DNA of 9,359 bases from Chloroflexales bacterium (lineage in GTDB: Bacteria > Chloroflexota > Chloroflexia > Chloroflexales > Chloroflexaceae): NCBI GenBank assembly GCA_013336035.1, contig JAAXUL010000250.1, forward strand, positions 1 through 9,359, read 5' to 3'. Under the pieces are notes generated by a model. The model worked only from the letters and a program-made list of their open reading frames with translations. It ran no database searches and was not told the origin of the DNA. Made by a program: the position numbers and the translations under genes. Shown here one piece after another: positions 1-6,080 of this stretch; positions within the stretch are counted from its first letter, which is position 1; every line of letters starts with the position of its first letter.

Positions 1-392
1 TCGGAGGGAGTGGTGACGCCGTGCATACGCCGGCCCTCGCTGCCCGCGTACTGGGCCATGCCGATGGCCTCGACGATGTCGCCGCCGGCCTCGAAGAGGG
101 GCTTGCCCATCTCGCGGGTCAGGTCGTGGCTGTAGCGCTCTTTGCGCTCCTGGAGGAGCTGGGCGGCCCTGAGCAGGATCTCGCCGCGGCGAGGGGCGGG
201 CATAGCGCGCCATGCGGGGAAGGCCGCCTTCGCCGCCGCCACGGCCGCGCTGATATCGTCGGCGCCGCTGTCCTGGAAGACGCCGACCAGGTCGCGCTGG
301 TCGGCGGGGTTGCGGCGCTCGAAGGTCTTGCCGGTGCTGCTGGCGACAAAATCGCCGCCGATGTAGTTCATGAAGATACGGGTATCGGACAT
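1..392 (-). CDS. Aldehyde dehydrogenase family protein, N-terminal part (runs off the window edge)
   Basis: NAD(P)-dependent aldehyde dehydrogenases oxidise aldehydes to carboxylic acids in the cytoplasm. Only the first 130 residues are present; the gene continues beyond base 1. The fragment shows the family N-terminus: a YIGGDFV strand near residues 10-16, the NPAD segment at 28-31 leading into a DLVGVF strand, AFPAWRAMPAPRRGEIL (58-73) and LTREMGKPLFEAGGDI (91-106), then EGRRMHG at 119-125. The last block resembles the alpha-ketoglutaric-semialdehyde / AldA-like branch, but substrate cannot be fixed because the catalytic Cys and Glu lie outside the window. The ATG at 392-390 is chosen because a perfect AAGGAGG (405-399) sits 6 bases upstream. 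The gene diverges from the phosphatase operon and has its own extended -10. Family call is firm; substrate is unknown. Confidence 0.9.
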   Translation of the reverse strand, partial: MSDTRIFMNYIGGDFVASSTGKTFERRNPADQRDLVGVFQDSGADDISAAVAAAKAAFPAWRAMPAPRRGEILLRAAQLLQERKERYSHDLTREMGKPLFEAGGDIVEAIGMAQYAGSEGRRMHGVTTPS

Positions 393-434
393 CGTCGTCC
401 TCCTTGGTCCGTAGGCTCTCAGAGTGCAGGCGCG

Positions 435-440
435 ATTATA
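435..440 (-). promoter_or_regulatory. Extended -10 promoter element for the aldehyde dehydrogenase gene
   Basis: On the minus strand the sequence reads TGCTATAAT, a consensus TATAAT preceded by the TGn extension that can compensate for a weak -35. No good -35 is seen at 17 bp spacing (CAGATC). Predicted transcription start is near 428, giving a leader of about 36 bases that contains the AAGGAGG site. Prediction only. Confidence 0.5.
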
Positions 441-466
441 GCATGGGCGCCGTTCGTGATCTGCGT

Positions 467-472
467 TATACT
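467..472 (+). promoter_or_regulatory. Possible -10 (TATACT) for the phosphatase-LCP operon
   Basis: TATACT matches five of six positions of the -10 consensus and would place transcription start near 479, about 50 bases ahead of the ATG at 529. No recognisable housekeeping -35 lies 16-18 bp upstream, so either this promoter needs an activator or alternative sigma factor, or the match is chance. The divergent STAS gene at 7323 also has a TATACT upstream (7264-7269). Confidence 0.3.
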
Positions 473-528
473 ATCCACAAACCACGCGCCCGCTCTGGCG
501 CGGCTGGACCGGAACGTCGAGGTACATC

Positions 529-1290
529 ATGCTCGAGATAGAGGTTGCAGTCGCTAAGGTAGCCCACCATGGCAGCGGTGAGAGCGGTGATACTCTTGAG
601 ATGATCGAGCGCCCCGGAGGGGGCTTCTCGTTTGTGCTGGTTGACGGGCAGGGCACCGGCCGCGGGGCCAAGACTCTGAGCAACCTGCTTGCCACGAGGG
701 CGATCTCGTTGCTGAAAGACGGCGCCCGCGATGGCGCCGCCGCCCGTGCCGTTCACGATTATCTCTACACCTACAGGATGGGCCAGGTGGCCGCCACGCT
801 GAACATCCTCTCTGTCGACTTCCAGAGCGGCAAGCTGCTGATGTCGCGCAACAACCCGGCCCCCTTCTTCATGATCGACCAGCGCGGGCTCCACTCATTC
901 AGCGAGCCCTCGACGCCCATCGGCCTTCAGCCGATGACCAAGCCGGTGATCACCGAGCTGCCGGTGAGCGCCTACACCTATGTCGTCGTCTTCACCGACG
1001 GTCTGCTACGGGCTGGCGAGCGCTTCGGCGAGGACGTCGAGCTCGGCAATTTCCTCTCGGGCTGGCCCGCCCAGGCTGGCCGCAGCGCCCAAGAGCTGAC
1101 CGAGAGCGTGCTGCGGCGTGCTCTCGACCTCGACCGGGGCGAGCCGAGCGACGACATGAGCATCCTGACCCTGGCCGTGCTGCCCCGTGAGTACGAGCGC
1201 GGGGTGCGCCGCCTGAGCACAACGGTGCCCTTCGAGGGGCCGACGTGGCCTACGCCCGACCCGCGCGGCGCCGACGGAGAAGATGCCTGA
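529..1290 (+). CDS. Stand-alone SpoIIE/RsbX-type PP2C serine/threonine phosphatase
   Basis: Predicted cytoplasmic metal-dependent phosphatase of 253 residues that would remove phosphate from Ser/Thr of STAS-domain signalling proteins. Visible PP2C marks are GESGDT (17-22), the metal-binding loop VDGQGTG (38-44) followed by an A-K helix, VFTDGLLRAGE (154-164) and the C-terminal metal site PSDDMSILTLA (206-216). There is no sensory PAS, GAF, HAMP or membrane segment: the PP2C domain fills residues 1-220, as in RsbX rather than RsbU or SpoIIE. A roughly 30-residue tail rich in Pro, Gly and acidic residues follows. The ATG is preceded by GAGGT five bases upstream. The stop is 3 bases before the LCP start, so the two are almost surely co-transcribed. 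Family assignment is firm; the RsbX-like role and its target are inference. Confidence 0.88.
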   Translation: MLEIEVAVAKVAHHGSGESGDTLEMIERPGGGFSFVLVDGQGTGRGAKTLSNLLATRAISLLKDGARDGAAARAVHDYLYTYRMGQVAATLNILSVDFQSGKLLMSRNNPAPFFMIDQRGLHSFSEPSTPIGLQPMTKPVITELPVSAYTYVVVFTDGLLRAGERFGEDVELGNFLSGWPAQAGRSAQELTESVLRRALDLDRGEPSDDMSILTLAVLPREYERGVRRLSTTVPFEGPTWPTPDPRGADGEDA

Positions 1291-1293
1291 GCG

Positions 1294-2727
1294 ATGAGCA
1301 GCCCGAGCGCCCCGAAGCGCCCCTACCGCACCGCCCGTGAGCGGGTGGCCGCCCGCCGCGCGGCCCGTGGCCCTGTGCTGCCTGGGCCCGCCCGGCGGCG
1401 CATGCGCTACTGCACTCCCCTCACGGCCATCTTCGCCGTGGCCGCCCTCGCCGCCCTGCTCCTGCTGGCTGTCGTTATCCGCTGGGCCGGCGGCGCCCTC
1501 GGCGCCCTCGAGCGGCCTGACCCCCGCCGCCCCCAGTCGGCCGCCGTGGTCGCGCCGGCCGATCTGCCGGCCAGCCTGCGCGAGCCCTTTAATGTGCTGC
1601 TCGTCGGCGTAGACCGCCGCGAGAGCCTCGAGGAGGGCGTCCGCTCTGATACGCTCATCCTCGTCCATATCGATCCCGCCGGCGGCTGGGCGGGCATGCT
1701 CTCGATCCCGCGCGACAGCATGGTGCAGGTGCCGCACCTGGGCCTGCAGAAGATCAACACGGCCTACACCTACGGCTTCAACAACACTGCCGAGCTTTAT
1801 GGCGAGGGCACGCCCCCCGAGTCCGGGGGCGGCGCGCTTGCCGCCGAGACCGTCGAGGCTTTCCTCGGCCTCCAGGTCGACTATATCGCCCAGATCGACT
1901 TTCGCGGCTTCCAGCGCGTGGTCGATACCATCGGCGGGGTCACTGTCGATGTCGAGCGCCCCCTGCTTGACCCGGCCTACCCCACCGATGACTACGGCTA
2001 CGAGCGTATCTTCATCCCCGCCGGGCTCCAGGTGATGGACGGCGCGACCGCCCTGCGCTACGCCCGCTCGCGCCACAGCTCGAGCGACTTCGACCGCTCG
2101 GCACGCCAGCAGCAGGTGCTGCGGGCGATCCTCGCCGAGGTGCGCTCGCGGGGCCTGCTTAGCCAGGCCGCCCTGCTGCCTGACCTGGCCCGTGACCTCG
2201 AGGCCAGTGTCAGTACGACCCTGCCGCTCAGCGACCTCGAGACACTGCGCGGCCTGGCGGCCCTGGCCCAGGGGCTCGATACAAGCCGCATCCTGGCCCT
2301 GAGCATCAACCCCGGTGATGTGCGCGTCGTGGCCGAGGAGGGCTCGAATATCTACTGGGAGCCGGCCGATGTGGCGGCCCAGGTGACCCGTCTGATGGCT
2401 GGCCCCCAGGGCGCCGCTGAGCTTGCCCGGGTGCAGGTGCTCAATGGCGCGGGCGTGCGCGGGCTGGCCGGGCAGCTCAGCGAGCGCCTGGCCGCCCAGG
2501 GCTTCACGATGAACGACCCCGCCGACTCGCCGCTCCCTGCCGAGCAGACCCGGCTGATCGACTATGTAGGCCGCCCCGAGACGCTGCGCCGCCTCGCCGA
2601 TACCCTCGGCCTCGACCCCGGCCGGGTCTTTACGACGCCCCCCGTTGATGCACCGCCATCGCCTTTCCAGGCCGATATTGTCCTCCTGATTGGCGCCGAC
2701 TACGAGCCCGGCTGGGTCGGCCAGTGA
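1294..2727 (+). CDS. LytR-CpsA-Psr (LCP) family envelope glycopolymer ligase with LytR_C domain
   Basis: LCP proteins move undecaprenyl-diphosphate-linked polymers onto peptidoglycan or other envelope acceptors, acting outside the membrane. The 477-residue product has a basic cytoplasmic N-terminus (1-40), one membrane anchor (about 42-62), the LCP domain (about 98-285) and a LytR_C domain (about 378-468, starting VQVLNGAGVRGLAGQL). LCP motifs present are LLVGVDRR (102-109), RSDT (117-120), SIPRDS (137-142), KINTAY (153-158), and ALRYARSRHSSSDFDRSARQ (253-272) with the Arg and Asp residues that bind pyrophosphate and metal. The ATG lies 3 bases after the phosphatase stop; GGAGAAG at about 1276-1282, inside the phosphatase gene, is its ribosome site, indicating coupled translation. 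The acceptor polymer cannot be told. Pairing with a signalling phosphatase suggests co-regulated envelope modification. Confidence 0.93.
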   Translation: MSSPSAPKRPYRTARERVAARRAARGPVLPGPARRRMRYCTPLTAIFAVAALAALLLLAVVIRWAGGALGALERPDPRRPQSAAVVAPADLPASLREPFNVLLVGVDRRESLEEGVRSDTLILVHIDPAGGWAGMLSIPRDSMVQVPHLGLQKINTAYTYGFNNTAELYGEGTPPESGGGALAAETVEAFLGLQVDYIAQIDFRGFQRVVDTIGGVTVDVERPLLDPAYPTDDYGYERIFIPAGLQVMDGATALRYARSRHSSSDFDRSARQQQVLRAILAEVRSRGLLSQAALLPDLARDLEASVSTTLPLSDLETLRGLAALAQGLDTSRILALSINPGDVRVVAEEGSNIYWEPADVAAQVTRLMAGPQGAAELARVQVLNGAGVRGLAGQLSERLAAQGFTMNDPADSPLPAEQTRLIDYVGRPETLRRLADTLGLDPGRVFTTPPVDAPPSPFQADIVLLIGADYEPGWVGQ

Positions 2728-2749
2728 TCGGTCGCCCGGCCCCCGCAAG

Positions 2750-2765
2750 CTGAAAATCCTTTCAG
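2750..2765 (+). other. Small AT-rich hairpin after the LCP gene
   Basis: CTGAAA, a 4-base loop and TTTCAG form a perfect 6-bp dyad 22 bases past the LCP stop. It is followed by A-rich rather than T-rich sequence on the plus strand, so it is a poor intrinsic terminator. It could be a weak 3'-end hairpin or a protein site upstream of the mntH promoter. Confidence 0.25.
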
Positions 2766-2792
2766 AAAAGAACAATATCCCCCTTGCGACTC

Positions 2793-2821
2793 TTGACATG
2801 GGCAGCGCCATCTGCTATTTT
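2793..2821 (+). promoter_or_regulatory. Sigma-70-type extended -10 promoter of mntH
   Basis: Perfect -35 TTGACA (2793-2798), exactly 17 bp of spacer, then TATTTT (2816-2821) preceded by TGC (2813-2815), an extended -10. Transcription should start near 2828, giving a leader of about 43 bases before the ATG at 2871. This is the best-formed promoter in the window, and its -10 lies inside the dyad at 2816-2837. Confidence 0.75.
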
Positions 2822-2837
2822 AGGCATGGCTAAAATA
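2816..2837. promoter_or_regulatory. Candidate DtxR/MntR-family metalloregulator operator
   Basis: A 22-bp near-perfect dyad has arms TATTTTAG and CTAAAATA around a GCATGG centre; only one symmetric pair fails. The TTTTAGG-type half site resembles boxes bound by the DtxR/IdeR/SirR/MntR family, whose classical DtxR box has TTAGG...CCTAA symmetry. It covers the -10 hexamer and predicted start point of the NRAMP gene, so a metal-loaded repressor bound here would block RNA polymerase. Repression by Mn2+ or Fe2+ is inferred; no regulator gene is in the window. Confidence 0.6.
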
Positions 2838-2870
2838 AATTATATGTATTGACTAAAGGTGGATTTCGCC

Positions 2871-4211
2871 ATGCAGATAACACGCACTCAACTCCAAGGG
2901 GCCGGGGCAACCGCCTCACTCCCCGAAGTCCACGCCTCGATACCGGTGCCGCAGGGCGGTAGGCGCTGGCGCAAGCTGCTGGCCTTCGCTGGCCCAGGGC
3001 TGATGGTGGCGGTCGGCTATATGGACCCGGGCAACTGGGCGACCGACCTGGCAGGAGGAGCCCAGTTTGGCTACCTACTGCTCTCGGTCATTCTGCTCTC
3101 GAACTTTATGGCGATGCTGCTCCAGCATCTGGCGCTTAAGCTGGGCATTGCGACCGGGCGCGATCTGGCCCAGGCCTGCCGCGACCACTTCGCGCCGCCG
3201 GTCGCTATGACGCTCTGGCTGCTCGCCGAGGTGGCGATCGCCGCCTGCGACCTGGCCGAGGTGATCGGCTCGGCGATCGCGCTGAACCTGCTCTTCGGCA
3301 TCCCGCTGATCGCCGGCGTTATCATCACCGCCCTCGACGTGCTGCTGGTGCTGGTGCTCCAGAACTACGGCTTCCGCTACCTCGAGGCGCTGGTGGCTGG
3401 CCTGATCGGGATCATCGGCCTCTGCTTCGCCTACGAGATCGTCGCCTCGCAGCCGGCGATTGGCGCCATTCTCGGCGGCCTTATGCCCAGGCCGCAGATC
3501 GTCACCGACCCCTCAGCCCTCTACCTTGCGATCGGCATCCTCGGCGCGACGGTGATGCCGCACAACCTTTACCTGCACTCGAGCATTGTGCAGACGCGGG
3601 CCTTCGAGCGCAGCGAGGAGGGGAAGGCTTCGGCGATCCGCTACGCCACCGTCGACTCGACGGTCGCGCTCCTGCTGGCCTTCTTCATCAACGCGGCCAT
3701 CCTCATCCTGGCCGCGGCCACCTTCTACGGCACATCGCACGCCGGCGTGGCCGACATCGGCGACGCGTACCAGCTGCTCACCCCGGTGCTGGGGGCGACC
3801 TTCGCCAGCACGGCGTTCGCGGTCGCGCTGCTCGCCGCGGGGCAGAACTCGACCCTCACCGGCACGCTGGCGGGGCAGATCGTAATGGAGGGCTTCCTGC
3901 GCCTGCGCATGCCCTCGTGGCTGCGGCGGCTGATCACCCGCCTGATCGCGATCGTGCCGGCGGTGGTCGTCACAGCGCTCTACGGCGAGCGCGGCACCGG
4001 CCAGCTGCTGGTGCTCAGCCAGGTCATCCTGTCGCTGCAGCTCAGCTTCGCGGTGGTGCCCCTCGTGATGTTCACCAGCGATAAGGTCAGGATGGGTCGC
4101 TTCGTCAACCCGCGCTGGCTCACCATTCTGGCCTGGGTCGTCGCCGCGATCATCGGTGGGCTGAACGCTTACCTGCTGGTGCAAACGGTCGCCGGCTGGC
4201 TGGCCAGGTAG
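2871..4211 (+). CDS. mntH: NRAMP-family proton-coupled Mn2+/Fe2+ importer
   Basis: Inner-membrane divalent metal-proton symporter of 446 residues, about the normal MntH length, with some eleven hydrophobic helices. TM1 carries the metal-binding DPGN (52-55) in GYMDPGNWATDLAGG; TM6 carries MPHN (229-232) followed by LYLHSSIVQTR. The Asp and Asn of TM1 and the Met of TM6 are the residues that coordinate metal in ScaNramp and DraNramp. The signature GQNSTLTGTLAGQIVMEGFL lies at 324-343. A GTG at 2859 is in frame, but the ATG at 2871 is preferred because AAAGGTGG (2855-2862) lies 8 bases before it. The gene is probably monocistronic, with its own extended -10 promoter and an overlapping metal-repressor box, which supports manganese or iron as the physiological ion. 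Confidence 0.95.
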   Translation: MQITRTQLQGAGATASLPEVHASIPVPQGGRRWRKLLAFAGPGLMVAVGYMDPGNWATDLAGGAQFGYLLLSVILLSNFMAMLLQHLALKLGIATGRDLAQACRDHFAPPVAMTLWLLAEVAIAACDLAEVIGSAIALNLLFGIPLIAGVIITALDVLLVLVLQNYGFRYLEALVAGLIGIIGLCFAYEIVASQPAIGAILGGLMPRPQIVTDPSALYLAIGILGATVMPHNLYLHSSIVQTRAFERSEEGKASAIRYATVDSTVALLLAFFINAAILILAAATFYGTSHAGVADIGDAYQLLTPVLGATFASTAFAVALLAAGQNSTLTGTLAGQIVMEGFLRLRMPSWLRRLITRLIAIVPAVVVTALYGERGTGQLLVLSQVILSLQLSFAVVPLVMFTSDKVRMGRFVNPRWLTILAWVVAAIIGGLNAYLLVQTVAGWLAR

Positions 4212-4329
4212 CGCCCCGGCGCCGATGGACGCGGTGGCGCGGGGCGCGCCTGCCGACTCGCACCCTGTCACCACATTTCTTCACCGCCAGGGCGATCTGG
4301 TAACTGGGGCGAGTAGCATGGGGCTGAGA

Positions 4330-4353
4330 CGGGGCGCGCGGGCTGACGCCCCG
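4330..4353 (+). terminator. GC-rich stem-loop between mntH and the MaoC gene
   Basis: CGGGGCG (4330-4336) pairs perfectly with CGCCCCG (4347-4353) around a 10-base loop. Only a short T-run (TGTTT, 4361-4365) follows, several bases later, so termination is uncertain. It lies 119 bases after the mntH stop and 37 before the next ATG, and could instead be a leader hairpin. The rest of this 179-base gap shows no recognisable promoter. Confidence 0.25.
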
Positions 4354-4390
4354 CCCGCGATGTTTAGCCCACCAGCAGCGGAGGTGCTCG

Positions 4391-4867
4391 ATGGAGCGCG
4401 AGATCACTGTCGGGCAGCGGGCCAGTATGCGCAGGACTATCACCGAGGCCGATATTGTTCTGTTCGCCGCCGTGACCGGCGACCAGAACCCGATGCACAC
4501 CGACGAGCTGGCGGCCCAGGAGTCCCGCTTTGGGCGCCGCATCGCCCACGGTATGCTCGCCGCCGGCTTGATCTCGGCCGTGCTTGGGATGCGCTTGCCC
4601 GGCCCCGGCACGGTCTATCTCAAGCAGACCCTCTCGTTTCGCAAGCCGATCTATATCAATGATACGGTAACCACCACCGTAGAGGTGGCCGCGATCCGCG
4701 AGGACAAGCCCATCGCCACGCTGGTCACGACGGTGACGAACCAGGACGGTGACGTTGTCGTCGAGGGCGAGTCGCTGGTCTACTGCGACCGCTGTAAAGT
4801 CAATGGCTCGGACCCCCACAGCCAGCTGAGCGCCGCGGCGCAGACTAAGCCCGGGGGCGCAGACTGA
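4391..4867 (+). CDS. MaoC-like (R)-specific enoyl-CoA hydratase (PhaJ type)
   Basis: Predicted cytoplasmic hot-dog-fold hydratase of 158 residues that would interconvert trans-2-enoyl-CoA and (R)-3-hydroxyacyl-CoA, linking fatty-acid oxidation to hydroxyacyl or polyhydroxyalkanoate metabolism. The hydratase-2 motif is clear: Asp31 and His36 in TGDQNPMHTDE match the catalytic Asp31/His36 of Aeromonas PhaJ, followed by AAQESRFGRRIAHGML (41-56). The hot-dog core ends near residue 131. An extra tail of about 27 residues begins with CDRC (132-135), not part of the catalytic fold. GGAGGTG at 4380-4386 sets the ATG at 4391. No phaC or beta-oxidation gene is beside it, so the pathway cannot be fixed. 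Some MaoC homologues act on other acyl-CoAs. Confidence 0.9.
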   Translation: MEREITVGQRASMRRTITEADIVLFAAVTGDQNPMHTDELAAQESRFGRRIAHGMLAAGLISAVLGMRLPGPGTVYLKQTLSFRKPIYINDTVTTTVEVAAIREDKPIATLVTTVTNQDGDVVVEGESLVYCDRCKVNGSDPHSQLSAAAQTKPGGAD

Positions 4868-4879
4868 CCGGGCGCCCGG
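4868..4879. repeat. 12-bp perfect palindrome right after the MaoC stop
   Basis: CCGGGCGCCCGG is fully self-complementary and starts at the base after the TGA stop. It lacks a loop and T-run, so it is not a convincing terminator, and such palindromes are common by chance in GC-rich DNA. The rest of the gap to 4962 holds GTGCAC (4922-4927), GCTAGC (4928-4933) and AGCACGTGCT (4934-4943). Confidence 0.3.
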
Positions 4880-4962
4880 CGGCAGGCGACAAGATGGCAC
4901 GCTGGTTGCTTCCAGAGTCTAGTGCACGCTAGCAGCACGTGCTCAGGCAGTGGAGGTGGCTG

Positions 4963-5280
4963 ATGTTTGCTATCAACGGCGTGACTTTCTCGCTGGTCGA
5001 GATCCTGGTGTGGCTCGTGGTGGCCGCTATCTGTGGGGCGATCGCCGAGGCCCTGGTAGGCTTCAGCCCCGGCGGGCTGCTGGCCTCTATCGCGATCGGC
5101 CTGGTCGGGGCCTTCATCGGCTCGTGGCTTGCCGGAGCCCTCGGCCTGCCGGCGCTGCTGACCCTCACCTTTGGCGATGTGCGCGTCGAGCTGGTCTGGA
5201 CGATCCTCGGCGCCGCGATCCTGGTGGGCCTGCTCTCGCTGCTGCGGCGCCCGCGGCGGCGCTACAGGCGCGTGGCCTAG
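4963..5280 (+). CDS. Small GlsB/YeaQ/YmgE-family membrane protein
   Basis: A 105-residue integral membrane protein of the 'transglycosylase-associated' GlsB/YeaQ/YmgE type, whose molecular function is not established; in several bacteria members respond to stress. Three hydrophobic helices are visible (about 10-32, 36-60 and 76-96) with Gly-rich small-residue packing (GFSPGGLLASIAIGLVGAFIG, split as GFSPGGLLASIAIG and LVGAFIG). The C-terminus is strongly basic (LLRRPRRRYRRVA), which by the positive-inside rule places it in the cytoplasm. An in-frame GTG at 4939 exists, but the ATG at 4963 is preferred because GGAGG (4952-4956) lies 6 bases before it and the helix pattern then starts normally. 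Its TAG stop overlaps the stop of the convergent GNAT gene within one CTAG. Confidence 0.78.
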   Translation: MFAINGVTFSLVEILVWLVVAAICGAIAEALVGFSPGGLLASIAIGLVGAFIGSWLAGALGLPALLTLTFGDVRVELVWTILGAAILVGLLSLLRRPRRRYRRVA

Positions 5281-6080
5281 CTCCGCTCGAGCAGATACAG
5301 CCCGACCTCGCCGTCGCGGGCGTAATCGGTGACGGTAAAGCCGGCGGCGAAGGCAGCCTCGGCCAGCGCGCGCAGCTGGTAGCGCCAGGCCCGTGCCCGC
5401 GGCAGGTCGGCCGCCCTGAGCGCATCGACGTCGGCGGGGATCTGCACGAGGAAGCGGTCGCCCGATGGCTCATCGATCGGCCCCAGGGGGTCGTGGTTTG
5501 CCAGGGGGGCTCTGGCGCGTAAGGTGGCCGCCGTACTCGGGGCGGGGGGCGCCGCGCGGCGCGCGGCCACCGGCTCTGCGCTGAGCCACCAGTCTACGCG
5601 GAAGCGGTCGCTGGGCAGCTCGCCGTGGGGGTCCTCGGGCTCGGGGCCGTAGATGTTGCGCACGTAGGTGCGACAGACGGCGCCGAGCTTGGCGATATTC
5701 AGGTTGGCGTTACGGCTGATCAGGGGGTCGAAGGTCCAGGTCATCAGCTCGAGGCCCTGGGCGAGGGCGTGGTCGCGCTGGGCCCACTTCAGACTCTCGC
5801 CGACCCGGGCGTCACGGTAGCCGGGCAGGACGGCGGCCATATGCGAGGTGTGCTTGATGCGCCCGTCCTCGGCGCGGCCCAGGAAGCCAAAGACGAACCC
5901 GACCAGCGGCGCGCCGGGCGCCGCTATGTCGAAGGCGCCCAGGCAGATGCCGCCGTTCTTCTGCACCGTCAGCAGCATATGGTGGGGCACGGCCCCGAAC
6001 TGGCCCCATACGACGCGCTGGAGCTCCTCGCAGGCCAGATACTCGTGGTAGCCCGTAACCGGGCGGATCTCGATACTCAT
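5277..6080 (-). CDS. GNAT-superfamily acetyltransferase (COG3375 type)
   Basis: Predicted cytoplasmic acyl-CoA-dependent N-acyltransferase of 267 residues. The GNAT core covers about 1-165: a first strand and helix EIRPVTGYHEYLACEEL, the KNGGICLGAF strand, HTSHMAAVLPGYRDARVGESLKWAQ with the acyl-CoA loop (85-100), then the COG3375 hallmark MTWTFDPLISRNANLNIAKLGA, whose DPL, RNA and LN..KLGA elements lie at 118-134, and NIYG at 142-145. A low-complexity Ala/Pro linker (170-195) leads to a C-terminal alpha/beta region (209-265, FLVQIPADVDAL...GLYLLE) typical of this group. Its ATG (6080-6078) overlaps the proB TGA as ATGA with no clear ribosome site, so translation is probably coupled to proB. 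The substrate is unknown. The proB link hints at amino-acid metabolism, but this is inference. Confidence 0.85.
   Translation of the reverse strand: MSIEIRPVTGYHEYLACEELQRVVWGQFGAVPHHMLLTVQKNGGICLGAFDIAAPGAPLVGFVFGFLGRAEDGRIKHTSHMAAVLPGYRDARVGESLKWAQRDHALAQGLELMTWTFDPLISRNANLNIAKLGAVCRTYVRNIYGPEPEDPHGELPSDRFRVDWWLSAEPVAARRAAPPAPSTAATLRARAPLANHDPLGPIDEPSGDRFLVQIPADVDALRAADLPRARAWRYQLRALAEAAFAAGFTVTDYARDGEVGLYLLERS

Noticed and set aside
1006..2811. Very long minus-strand open frame (601 codons) opposite the phosphatase and LCP genes
   Set aside because: Its translation is low-complexity and matches no family, while the plus strand carries two clear domain proteins. GC-rich codon use leaves antisense frames open.
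2859..2870. GTG start for mntH
   Set aside because: The GTG overlaps the AAAGGTGG ribosome site that is correctly spaced for the ATG at 2871.
2828..2870. A manganese riboswitch (yybP-ykoY type) in the mntH leader
   Set aside because: The predicted leader of about 43 bases is too short and AT-rich; control is better explained by the promoter dyad.
3513..4274. Minus-strand open frame of 253 codons opposite mntH
   Set aside because: The product is a highly charged Arg/Asp/Gly-rich shadow of the transmembrane transporter, with no ribosome site and no known motif.
4868..4879. CCGGGCGCCCGG as an intrinsic terminator of the MaoC gene
   Set aside because: It has no loop and no T-run, and palindromes of this composition are expected by chance in GC-rich DNA.
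4939..4962. GTG start for the small membrane protein
   Set aside because: It has no ribosome site, and the ATG at 4963 has GGAGG six bases upstream.
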